From an uncultured Bacteroidales bacterium (lineage in GTDB: Bacteria; Bacteroidota; Bacteroidia; Bacteroidales; UBA3663), in NCBI GenBank assembly GCA_937899265.1, contig CALBPV010000038.1, forward strand, positions 1 to 29,271: DNA of 29,271 nt. Reading direction: 5' to 3'. Every line of letters begins with the position of its first letter. Position 1 is the stretch's first letter. Of this stretch, positions 23,377 to 29,271 are shown piece after piece. Under the pieces are notes generated by a model, which worked only from the letters and a program-made list of their open reading frames with translations, was not told where the DNA came from and searched no databases. Both the position numbers and the translations under genes were made by a program.

Positions 23377-24881
23377 TTTCTGATTCTGTTTCCTTTGGAG
23401 TCAAATTTCACAACGAAAGCATCCTTGAACGATTTGCGGATGCGCTGTATGTCTTTCTGAAGACCGCCCGGAGACGTGGCTTCTCCGTAAGTGTAGCGAT
23501 AGACATCGCCGTCCTTGTAGTACTGTACAGGCGTGACACCTTTGAGGGCAGGATCGCCTTCCTTGTATATCTTTGTGGCCGAGAGGTACTGGATTTTATA
23601 GACAACGGCATCGGACGTGGCCGGACGGGTTGTCGGAGAGGTTGTCGGAGAGGTTGTCGGAGTACTCGGCTGCGTCGGCTGGGTCGGAGTACTCTGATTA
23701 CTCTGATTGCTCTGATTGCTCTGATTACTCAGATTACTCTGATTGCTCTGATTACTCTGATTGCTCTGATTACTCTGATTACTCTGATTACTCTGATTAT
23801 TCTGATTATTCTGATTATTCTGATTATTCTGATTATTCTGATTACTCTGATTGCTCTGATTACTCTGATTACTCTGATTGTTCTGATTGCTCTGATTACT
23901 CTGATTATTCTGATTATTCTGATTATTCTGATTACTCTGATTACCCTGAGGCTTCTGGTTACTCTGATGATTCCCCTCCTGATGTTGGAATTCGTCGGGT
24001 TGGACGAGACCTTCTACGCGGGAGTCGTTTTCGCTGGGCAGACGGCGGGTTTTCCAATCCTGCTTGTAGCGCAGGAATCCGTTGTAGATGCCGTTGGCAC
24101 AGGCCGTCAGGCCGGATTCGGTGTTCAGGAAATGTTCCTCCTGAGGATTGGAGAGATATCCCAATTCGACCAGAATGGCAGTCATGGGGGAGTAGCAGAG
24201 CACGTAGAGGTTGGCAGCCTTTACACCTCGATTGTTCACGTGTCGGCGATAGGTGGTTGCCTGCATGGCACTCACCAGAGCGTTCTGAACGTACTTGGCG
24301 GCCTCTTTCGAGTAGGCGCTGTGTTTTTGGCGTTGAGCTTCGAGGTAGATTTTCTGTTCGAGGGTGAGCGAGCCTTGGAAGTCGGCTTCTTTGCCATCGA
24401 AGTCGATATTCTCGCGCTCTATGTTCCATTTGTCTTGGATACGTTTCTGCTCGCTGTCTTTCTTCGACTCCTTGCCCGAGATTCCGAACACATAGGTTTC
24501 CACACCGTATGCTGTACGGTCGGGTGCTGCATTTACGTGGATGGAGACATAGAGGTCGCCCTTCGACTCGCGGGCTTTCTTGGCGCGGCCGGGAAGGGAG
24601 AGCGTCACATCGCTTTTGCGCGTATAGACAACGTCAACGTCCTTGCAATTGTCTTCCACCAGTTTGCCGAATTTCAGAGCTACCTGGAGCGTGATGTCCT
24701 TTTCGTTCAGAGTGCGGTTGCGTTTTTCTGTACCCGTGTCATTGCCGCCGTGACCGGCATCAATGATGAGCACAAATTTTTCGGGCTCCTTTTTGGGGGT
24801 GTCTTTGGTCTTTCGGGCATAGCCGGGAAGAGCTATTGCGAAAGCCGCAATCATGACACAAATGTGGGGCAGAATACGCAT
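23373..24881 (-). CDS. N-acetylmuramoyl-L-alanine amidase with Asn-Gln repeat linker
   Basis: A 502-residue secreted peptidoglycan amidase (Amidase_3). A signal peptide covers about residues 1-22. The zinc site is His44 (IDAGHGGNDTG), Glu60 and His115 (SIHVNAAPD), and Glu239 in ILVELGYLSNPQEE is the catalytic acid. The catalytic domain ends near 275. Residues 314-397 are 28 triplets of Asn-Gln-Ser or Asn-Gln-Asn (one NLS), then a Thr/Pro stretch, then a C-terminal domain of about 75 residues (VVYKIQYLSATKIYKEG...VKFDSKGNRIRK) that looks SPOR-like and may bind denuded glycan at division sites. The repeat probably acts as a flexible tether of variable length. It heads the operon with mlaD, proC and spmAB. 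Confidence 0.9.
   Translation of the reverse strand: MRILPHICVMIAAFAIALPGYARKTKDTPKKEPEKFVLIIDAGHGGNDTGTEKRNRTLNEKDITLQVALKFGKLVEDNCKDVDVVYTRKSDVTLSLPGRAKKARESKGDLYVSIHVNAAPDRTAYGVETYVFGISGKESKKDSEQKRIQDKWNIERENIDFDGKEADFQGSLTLEQKIYLEAQRQKHSAYSKEAAKYVQNALVSAMQATTYRRHVNNRGVKAANLYVLCYSPMTAILVELGYLSNPQEEHFLNTESGLTACANGIYNGFLRYKQDWKTRRLPSENDSRVEGLVQPDEFQHQEGNHQSNQKPQGNQSNQNNQNNQNNQSNQSNQNNQSNQSNQSNQSNQNNQNNQNNQNNQNNQSNQSNQSNQSNQSNQSNQSNLSNQSNQSNQSNQSTPTQPTQPSTPTTSPTTSPTTRPATSDAVVYKIQYLSATKIYKEGDPALKGVTPVQYYKDGDVYRYTYGEATSPGGLQKDIQRIRKSFKDAFVVKFDSKGNRIRK
23691..23942. repeat. 9-bp minisatellite, 28 units, in the amidase gene
   Basis: Twenty-eight contiguous 9-bp units close to ACTCTGATT, with variants at positions 1-4 (GCTCTGATT, ATTCTGATT and others). 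They encode Asn-Gln-Ser/Asn on the minus strand. Since 9 is a multiple of 3, gain or loss of units changes linker length and leaves the frame intact. Confidence 0.97.
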
Positions 24882-24912
24882 TTTTATTCTTGTTTTTCGT
24901 TTATTTACGGGG

Positions 24913-24943
24913 CAAAGATACTAAACATTCTGTAAAATACAAA
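24913..24943 (-). promoter_or_regulatory. Promoter of the amidase operon
   Basis: On the minus strand TTTG (24943 down to 24940), a 19-nt spacer, and TATCTTTG (24920 down to 24913) match the consensus exactly, about 32 bp before the amidase start. Confidence 0.85.
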
Positions 24944-24960
24944 ATTTCTTTGTCTTTTTT

Positions 24961-24991
24961 TTTGTTTTCTCGCAAAAAAACTTTATTTTTG
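24961..24991 (+). promoter_or_regulatory. Promoter of aroE
   Basis: TTTG at 24961-24964, a 19-nt spacer and TATTTTTG at 24984-24991 match the consensus. It is divergent from and 17 bp away from the amidase promoter, leaving a leader of about 65 nt before aroE. Confidence 0.75.
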
Positions 24992-25063
24992 CAATGCAAT
25001 AGAAACAAAAATCTACTGTCTTTTTCAGTTTTACGATACTCTAAACACTTTTTTATTTTAAAA

Positions 25064-25858
25064 ATGAGTACAAAAAAATACGGACTCTTGGGTCATCCTT
25101 TGGGACACTCTTTCTCACGGGTTTTCCACACCGAACGTTTTGCCCGATTGGGCATTGATGCCGTCTATGAGAACTTCGACTTGATGACCATCGACCGCTT
25201 CCCGGCTTTAATCCAAAGCGAGCCCGAGCTTTGCGGGCTGAATGTCACCATTCCCTACAAGCAGCAGGTGATGTCCTTCTTGGACGAGCTGTCGCCTTTG
25301 GCCGAACGCATCGGCGCGGTGAATGTCATCAAGGTCGAACACCTCAGCCCCTCCTTGACGCTCTCGGCGGATACGCACATCAGCGGCATCCGCCTCACGG
25401 GTTACAATTCCGACATCATCGGTTTCAAACAGGCCTTGCAGCCCTTGCTCGATGCTGCCGAGGAGAAACCGGCTCAAGCCCTCGTTCTCGGCACCGGCGG
25501 GGCTTCCAAAGCCGTCAAGGTGGGGTTGGAGGAGTTGGGAATACGTCCCACTTATGTGTCTCGCACAGCCCATCCCAAACAGGGGATTCTCTCTTATGCC
25601 GACCTCACTCCGGAAATCATGCAGTCCCATTTGCTCATTGTCAATTGTACGCCCTTGGGCATGTTCCCCGAGGTCCATACGTCTCCCGACATTCCATACG
25701 ACAGGCTGACACCGCGCCACATCTGTTTCGACATTGTCTATAATCCCGCTGAGACCCTCTTCATGAGAAAAGCGGCCGAACGCGGCGCAACGGTCAAATG
25801 CGGACAGGAAATGCTCGAAGGACAGGCCGTCGAGTCATACCGCCTTTGGACGGAGTGA
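25064..25858 (+). CDS. aroE: Shikimate dehydrogenase
   Basis: A 264-residue enzyme reducing 3-dehydroshikimate to shikimate with NADPH in aromatic amino acid synthesis. The substrate-binding LLGHPLGHSFSRVFH (8-22, Ser16), catalytic Lys66 in NVTIPYKQQV, and Asp117 in TGYNSDIIGF are present, followed by the cofactor loop LGTGGASKAV. An open frame reaches upstream to 24890, but the ATG at 25064 gives the normal N-terminus and lies after the predicted promoter. The last 24 bp overlap the convergent mlaF gene. Confidence 0.95.
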   Translation: MSTKKYGLLGHPLGHSFSRVFHTERFARLGIDAVYENFDLMTIDRFPALIQSEPELCGLNVTIPYKQQVMSFLDELSPLAERIGAVNVIKVEHLSPSLTLSADTHISGIRLTGYNSDIIGFKQALQPLLDAAEEKPAQALVLGTGGASKAVKVGLEELGIRPTYVSRTAHPKQGILSYADLTPEIMQSHLLIVNCTPLGMFPEVHTSPDIPYDRLTPRHICFDIVYNPAETLFMRKAAERGATVKCGQEMLEGQAVESYRLWTE

Positions 25859-26593
25859 TTGCAGTATCGGCGAAGCATAGATGAAATCCTGGAGCGTGGT
25901 CGATTCCTTCTGCTGCAGGATTTCGTCTTTTGTACCCACCCATTCCACTTTGCCTTTGGCGAGGAAGGTGATGTTGTCGCCGATACCCAGCACGGAGTTC
26001 ATGTCGTGGGTATTGATGACGGTCGTGATGTTGTATTCCTTGGTGATGTCGTCCAACAATTGGTCTATCAGGATGGAACGTTGCGGGTCGAGGCCCGAGT
26101 TGGGTTCGTCGCAAAAGAGATATTTCGGGTTCATGGCGATGGCACGTGCGATGGCCGCACGTTTCTGCATTCCGCCCGAGAGTTCGTTGGGAAACTTGTC
26201 GAGAGCCTGATTCATGCCCACGCGGTCCAGACAGAACTTCACTCGCTTCTCGCGTTCCTTGACGGTTTGGTTGCTGAACATCACAAGCGGGAAAGCCACA
26301 TTCTCGGCTACCGTCATCGAGTCGAAGAGAGCCGAGCCTTGAAAGAGCACGCCCACTTGCCGATGGAACGCTTTCATCTCTTTGTCGCTCAGACTCGTGA
26401 TGTCTATGCCGTTGGCCAGAATCTGTCCGCTGTCCGGACTGTGGAGGCCGATAATGCATTTGAGCAACACCGTCTTGCCCGACCCCGACTGTCCGATGAT
26501 GAGATTGTTGATGCCGGGCCGGAAGGTGCAGCTCACGTCGCGAAGCACTTGTTGGTCTTCGAAACTCTTGTTCAAGTCTTTGACTTCTATCAT
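25835..26593 (-). CDS. mlaF: MlaF-like ABC ATPase of phospholipid transport
   Basis: A 252-residue ABC ATPase. Walker A is GQSGSGKT (about 34-41), the signature is ELSGGMQKRAAIARA (about 138-152), and Walker B is YLFCDEPNSGLDP. The SGGMQKR signature and the following FCDEPNSGLDP are typical of MlaF. It is expected to power lipid movement with MlaE and the MCE protein MlaD. Its start codon immediately follows the mlaE stop with no gap, and its stop lies inside the 3' end of aroE, 24 bp of tail-to-tail overlap. Confidence 0.92.
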   Translation of the reverse strand: MIEVKDLNKSFEDQQVLRDVSCTFRPGINNLIIGQSGSGKTVLLKCIIGLHSPDSGQILANGIDITSLSDKEMKAFHRQVGVLFQGSALFDSMTVAENVAFPLVMFSNQTVKEREKRVKFCLDRVGMNQALDKFPNELSGGMQKRAAIARAIAMNPKYLFCDEPNSGLDPQRSILIDQLLDDITKEYNITTVINTHDMNSVLGIGDNITFLAKGKVEWVGTKDEILQQKESTTLQDFIYASPILQSLRPKAV

Positions 26594-27340
26594 TCAGATG
26601 AGAATTTTGGTGAGGATGATATCCCAAAGCAGAATCATGATGCTCGTGATTACCACCGAGTCGGTGGCCGCTTTGCCCACTTGGGTTGCACCGCCCTTGA
26701 CGGTGTAGCCGAAGTAGGAGGCAATGCTCGAAATCAGGAATCCGTAGAACAGACATTTCTTGAGGCTGTACCACACACTCCCGGGTTCAAACGATGTCTG
26801 GATGCCATAAATATAGTCCGTGATGGGCAGCGTTCCGAACAACTCGGCAATCAGGCCGCCGCCTATCAGTCCCAAGAATATCGAGAAGATACCCAGCATG
26901 GGCATCCCCACTATCATCGCCACGATTTTGGGCAGGATGAGGAAATTGGCCGAATTGACACCCATGATGTCCAGCGCATCTATCTGTTCTGTGATGCGCA
27001 TCGTGCCGATTTCGGAGGCTATGTTCGACCCCACTTTGCCCGCCAGAATCAGGGCTATGATGGAGGACGAGAACTCCAAAATCAGTATTTCGCGTGTCGT
27101 GTAGCCCAGCGTGTAGCGAGGCAACAGCGGCGAGAACATCTTGCTTTGAATCTGGATGCAGCAGACCGCCCCGATGAAGAGCGATATGATGCATACGATG
27201 CCTATTGAGTCAATCACAAGCGAGTTGTATTCCCTCACGGTTGACTTCGCAAAAAGCTTGAATCTGTCAGGTCTCGTGAACACTCGACCCATCAGTTTGA
27301 CATAGCTTCCAAATGAACTTATTTGGTCTGCAATGATCAT
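26594..27340 (-). CDS. mlaE: MlaE-like ABC permease
   Basis: A 248-residue MlaE/YrbE permease with about five to six membrane segments. The family blocks are YTTREILILEFSSSIIALILAGKVGSNIASEIGTMRITEQIDAL (shown here only as a region, about 85-128), and the later GGATQVGKAATDSVV near the C-terminus. The open frame extends to 27400, but the predicted -7 element at 27372-27379 lies inside that extension, so the ATG at 27338-27340 is preferred. mlaE-mlaF form a two-gene unit divergent from lptB. Confidence 0.9.
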   Translation of the reverse strand: MIIADQISSFGSYVKLMGRVFTRPDRFKLFAKSTVREYNSLVIDSIGIVCIISLFIGAVCCIQIQSKMFSPLLPRYTLGYTTREILILEFSSSIIALILAGKVGSNIASEIGTMRITEQIDALDIMGVNSANFLILPKIVAMIVGMPMLGIFSIFLGLIGGGLIAELFGTLPITDYIYGIQTSFEPGSVWYSLKKCLFYGFLISSIASYFGYTVKGGATQVGKAATDSVVITSIMILLWDIILTKILI

Positions 27341-27371
27341 AGTTTTTTCATTAAAAACGCTAATTCTGCTG

Positions 27372-27379
27372 CAAAGATA
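27372..27379 (-). promoter_or_regulatory. -7 element of mlaEF
   Basis: TATCTTTG on the minus strand (27379 down to 27372), about 32 bp before the preferred mlaE start. No good -33 TTTG at the usual spacing was seen. Confidence 0.6.
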
Positions 27380-27422
27380 CGTTTTTTTTCTCAAACTCAC
27401 CCTATATTTTCCAAAAAATCAT

Positions 27423-27430
27423 TATATTTG
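27423..27430 (+). promoter_or_regulatory. -7 element of lptB
   Basis: TATATTTG 21 bp before the lptB start. The -33 region has no clear TTTG. It lies 43 bp from the opposing mlaEF element, so the two promoters overlap. Confidence 0.6.
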
Positions 27431-27451
27431 CAGCGATATTTTTGATTTTTT

Positions 27452-28267
27452 ATGTCTGAAGAAGTAACTCGCAGTGTCCTAAGGACAGAGAATTTGGTCA
27501 AACGCTATGGCCCGCGCACCGTTGCCAACCACGTCAGCATCGATGTCAAACAGGGCGAAATTGTTGGATTGCTGGGACCCAACGGTGCCGGCAAGACCAC
27601 TACTTTCTATATGACCACCGGACTCATCACTCCCAACGAAGGCCGAATCTTTCTCGACGGTGTAGATATCACTTCCTATCCCGTCTATCGCCGTGCCAAA
27701 GCAGGCATCGGATATCTCGCCCAGGAAGCTTCGGTCTATCGCAAGATGACCGTCGAGGACAATCTTCTGGCTACGCTCCAGATGACATCCCTCACCGAGG
27801 AAGAGCAGCGCGAACGCCTCGAGAGCCTCATCTCCGAGTTCCGTCTCACCAAGGTGCGCAAGAACCTCGGCGACCGTCTTTCGGGCGGCGAACGCCGTCG
27901 CTGCGAGATAGCCCGCTGTCTGGCCATTTCGCCCAAGTTCATCATGCTCGACGAACCCTTCGCCGGCGTCGATCCCATTGCCGTCGAGGACATTCAGTAC
28001 ATTGTCTATAAACTCAAAGAGAAAAATATCGGTATTCTCATCACCGACCACAATGCGCCCGAAACCCTCTCCATCGTCGATAGGGCCTATCTTCTCTTCG
28101 AGGGCAAGATTCTATTCCAGGGAACGTCCGAGGAACTTGCAGCCAACGAGATGGTCAAGGAACGTTATTTGGGCCGCAGTTTCGTCTTCCGTCGAAAAGA
28201 TTTCACCCAACAATCCACCTCCGAACTCCTACTCTCCAAACAGCAGGACCAGCCGGATGTAGAATGA
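27452..28267 (+). CDS. lptB: LPS export ABC ATPase
   Basis: A 271-residue ATPase that powers extraction of lipopolysaccharide from the inner membrane with LptFG. Walker A is LGPNGAGKTTT (41-51), the Q-loop region is GIGYLAQEASVYRKMTVEDN, the signature is LSGGERRRCEIARCLA, and Walker B is FIMLDEPFAGVDPIAVEDIQ, followed by ITDHNAPETL with the switch His. All are diagnostic of LptB. It has an extra C-terminal tail of about 25 residues (FTQQSTSELLLSKQQDQPDVE region) beyond the E. coli enzyme. The stop overlaps a small downstream frame by 4 bp. Confidence 0.95.
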   Translation: MSEEVTRSVLRTENLVKRYGPRTVANHVSIDVKQGEIVGLLGPNGAGKTTTFYMTTGLITPNEGRIFLDGVDITSYPVYRRAKAGIGYLAQEASVYRKMTVEDNLLATLQMTSLTEEEQRERLESLISEFRLTKVRKNLGDRLSGGERRRCEIARCLAISPKFIMLDEPFAGVDPIAVEDIQYIVYKLKEKNIGILITDHNAPETLSIVDRAYLLFEGKILFQGTSEELAANEMVKERYLGRSFVFRRKDFTQQSTSELLLSKQQDQPDVE

Positions 28268-28446
28268 TAACTGTCCCCGCAATGCTCAACAAGAAATACG
28301 CCATACGGTGGTACAATGAAATCCGGGCAGCCGCCGGCGGAAATGTCGGAGCCAGGAGGCGCATCCGCGCCGAAGAACAGCGTCGCGCAGAAGCCGACCT
28401 TCCGCCGCTCCTCGACGAGGTCGAGAGAACCCTGCATCTGCAGTGA
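28264..28446 (+). CDS. Small basic protein of unknown function
   Basis: A 60-residue reading frame whose ATG overlaps the lptB stop (ATGA); a second Met lies at residue 7. The centre is Arg-rich (ARRRIRAEEQRRAEADLPP) and probably helical, with no membrane segment. I do not recognise it. The overlap suggests translational coupling, but codon-level evidence is weak, so it may be spurious. Confidence 0.4.
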   Translation: MITVPAMLNKKYAIRWYNEIRAAAGGNVGARRRIRAEEQRRAEADLPPLLDEVERTLHLQ

Positions 28447-28520
28447 TTTCCCCCGCCCTTTCTTCCCGGGGTTCGTCATTGCAATTTTTGGTTTTACCTT
28501 TTTAAATATATATACAAATT

Positions 28521-28805
28521 ATGGACAGGCCGTTATCCAAGACACAAGTGGCCAAGGATGTCATCTTTGGCAAGAACAAACCCGAAAGGGTAGCTGAGTG
28601 GTACAATCTGACGGTAGAATACGTCAATCGCTGCGTAAGGGAGTTTCAGGCCAGCGATGCAGAATACCGGAACCGCGAGCGCGAACGCAACCGGACACAG
28701 AATCGTCTTGAACGCTACAATGCGCAGATTCGCCAGAAGTACGGCATGGATGCTCCCGATTCCGATGACGAATCCGACGAAAGACCCCGTCGGTCCCGTC
28801 GTTAA
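28521..28805 (+). CDS. Small charged protein of unknown function
   Basis: A 94-residue protein with no family I recognise. Residues about 5-40 (LSKTQVAKDVIFGKNKPERVAEWYNLTVEYVNR, given as a region) read like a helix-turn-helix, followed by a charged helix (about 45-75: EYRNRERERNRTQNRLERYNAQ) and an acidic-then-basic tail (DSDDESDERPRRSRR). That layout suggests a nucleic-acid- or ribosome-binding protein. It has an A/T-rich leader, ATG start and a very strong terminator 3 bp after its stop, which together support a real gene. Confidence 0.65.
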   Translation: MDRPLSKTQVAKDVIFGKNKPERVAEWYNLTVEYVNRCVREFQASDAEYRNRERERNRTQNRLERYNAQIRQKYGMDAPDSDDESDERPRRSRR

Positions 28806-28807
28806 TA

Positions 28808-28845
28808 CGAAAAGCCCCCGGAAACAATTTTCCGGGGGCTTTTCG
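28808..28845. terminator. Strong intrinsic terminator
   Basis: A 17-bp perfect inverted repeat, arms at 28808-28824 and 28829-28845, core GCCCCCGG, 4-nt loop. A-rich on one arm and T-rich on the other, so it can act on both strands. It ends the lptB unit. Confidence 0.93.
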
Positions 28846-28891
28846 ATACCTCGGCATGAGTCGGGATTTCTTTGCCTTGAAGGGGAGCATA

Positions 28892-28965
28892 CCCCAGCAC
28901 TGGGGCAAGCCCTCTGTGTAAATTCTATCGCCACGCACGGCTCATAGGGTGAGAGCCGTGTGTGG
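28892..28965. other. Two GC-rich hairpins in non-coding DNA
   Basis: CCCCAG-CA-CTGGGG lies at 28892-28905. A 13-bp stem, CCACGCACGGCTC (28931-28943) with GAGCCGTGTGTGG (28953-28965), has a 9-nt loop and one G-T pair. No reading frame explains them. They lie between the lptB terminator and the palindromic array, and I see no T-tract after either. The following stretch 28966-29053 holds nothing I recognise. Confidence 0.6.
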
Positions 28966-29053
28966 GGTGTTGGGTACCTATATCCACAACCTTCGAATGG
29001 CAGTCTGCATGCTGCTGTTGATTGCTTTTGGGGCAGTTTCGGTCAGCGGAAGT

Positions 29054-29135
29054 CCATCCGAATTGGATGGGGGCGTCAACGACCCGTTTTGAATCCATCT
29101 GAATCGGATGAACCCAAAAGTGGCGTTGACGACCC
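29054..29135. repeat. Two diverged 41-bp units with an inverted half
   Basis: Units 29054-29094 and 29095-29135 share their first 16 bp (CCATCYGAATYGGATG, a palindrome) at 14 of 16 positions. Their second halves are similar only when one is reverse-complemented: GCGTCAACG in the first and CGTTGAC in the second, each flanked by T- or A-runs. They keep the 41-bp register of the perfect repeats that follow. Confidence 0.7.
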
Positions 29136-29271
29136 TATCGTCGGACGGTGGACCCGCAAAAAGTTTTTTGAGCCTCTATCGTCGGACGGTGGACCCGCAA
29201 AAAGTTTTTTGAGCCTCTATCGTCGGACGGTGGACCCGCAAAAAGTTTTTTGAGCCTCTATCGTCGGACGG
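29136..29271. repeat. 41-bp palindromic tandem array, cut by window end
   Basis: Three exact or near-exact 41-bp copies begin at 29136, 29177 and 29218, and a fourth at 29259 runs off the window. Each unit holds CGTCGGACG (4+1+4 palindrome) and, 20 bp on, AAAAAGTTTTTT, so palindrome centres alternate every 20-21 bp, about two helical turns. 41 is not a multiple of three, and the array is not coding in a stable frame. Confidence 0.95.

Noticed and set aside
23691..23942. CRISPR or intergenic satellite
   Set aside because: The repeat is 9 bp, in frame and inside the amidase coding region.
23573..24367. Plus-strand frame rich in Ser-Asp-Tyr repeats
   Set aside because: It is the reverse reading of the amidase 9-bp minisatellite; the minus-strand frame has zinc ligands and a signal peptide.
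27341..27400. N-terminal extension of MlaE
   Set aside because: The added residues do not look like MlaE and contain the predicted -7 element at 27372-27379.
28931..28965. Group II intron domain V
   Set aside because: The stem resembles the GAGCCG-type end only loosely; no catalytic AGC triad layout, maturase or 5' GUGYG boundary was seen.
28960..29253. 97-residue plus-strand frame over the right array
   Set aside because: The 41-bp period reads in all frames in turn, the start lies in a hairpin region and there is no recognisable domain.
29136..29271. CRISPR array
   Set aside because: The units are contiguous and identical with no unique spacers, and no cas genes are present.

Overview
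The window looks like ordinary chromosome from a member of the Bacteroidales, most likely Prevotellaceae-like. Several signals support this. Intergenic regions are AT-rich and carry Bacteroidota-type promoters (TTTG, 19-20 nt, TAnnTTTG). The one-piece tmRNA encodes a tag ending in NNYALAA. The lyase ends in a short Prevotella-type C-terminal tail. SpmA and SpmB are fused, and the FucP/GluP-type sugar transporter and DUF4369-like lipoprotein are typical of the group. Names rest on reading motifs; no database search was possible.

Left part (1-9447): after degenerate 41-bp palindromic repeats comes a nine-gene minus-strand operon (8837 down to 397). Its order is ketosynthase, ACP, internal terminator, two hotdog dehydratases, MMPL exporter, RetSat/phytoene-desaturase-like FAD oxidoreductase, ketoreductase, LolA-like carrier and hotdog thioesterase. 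This is the core of an aryl-polyene/flexirubin-type pathway that builds a polyene on an ACP and moves it to the outer membrane. The chain-length factor, starter-unit ligase, ammonia lyase and acyl/glycosyltransferases are not in the window. The operon promoter is divergent from the ssrA (tmRNA) promoter.

Middle (9533-20220): a secreted PL11-type rhamnogalacturonan lyase (+) meets a minus-strand operon rplY-pth-S4 RNA-binding protein-sugar MFS-membrane-anchored N/Q-rich protein. A divergent, tightly overlapped plus-strand run follows: ilvE, kdsC, maf, lipoprotein, ruvC, glycosyltransferase 2. Beyond it lies a candidate small RNA with its own promoter and terminator (about 20325-20438).

Right part (20459-28845): a minus-strand envelope operon (amidase with a 28-copy Asn-Gln-Ser/Asn repeat, mlaD-like, proC, spmAB fusion), divergent aroE, a minus-strand mlaE-mlaF pair whose mlaF overlaps aroE tail to tail, and plus-strand lptB followed by two small unknown genes and a strong terminator. 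The last 430 bp carry hairpins and the start of a 41-bp palindromic tandem array that runs off the window.

The least explained signals are the 41-bp palindromic arrays at both edges, the orphan promoter-terminator unit at 20.3 kb, the internal terminator in the polyene operon, and an N/Q-repeat cassette shared at DNA level by two unrelated envelope genes 11.7 kb apart.
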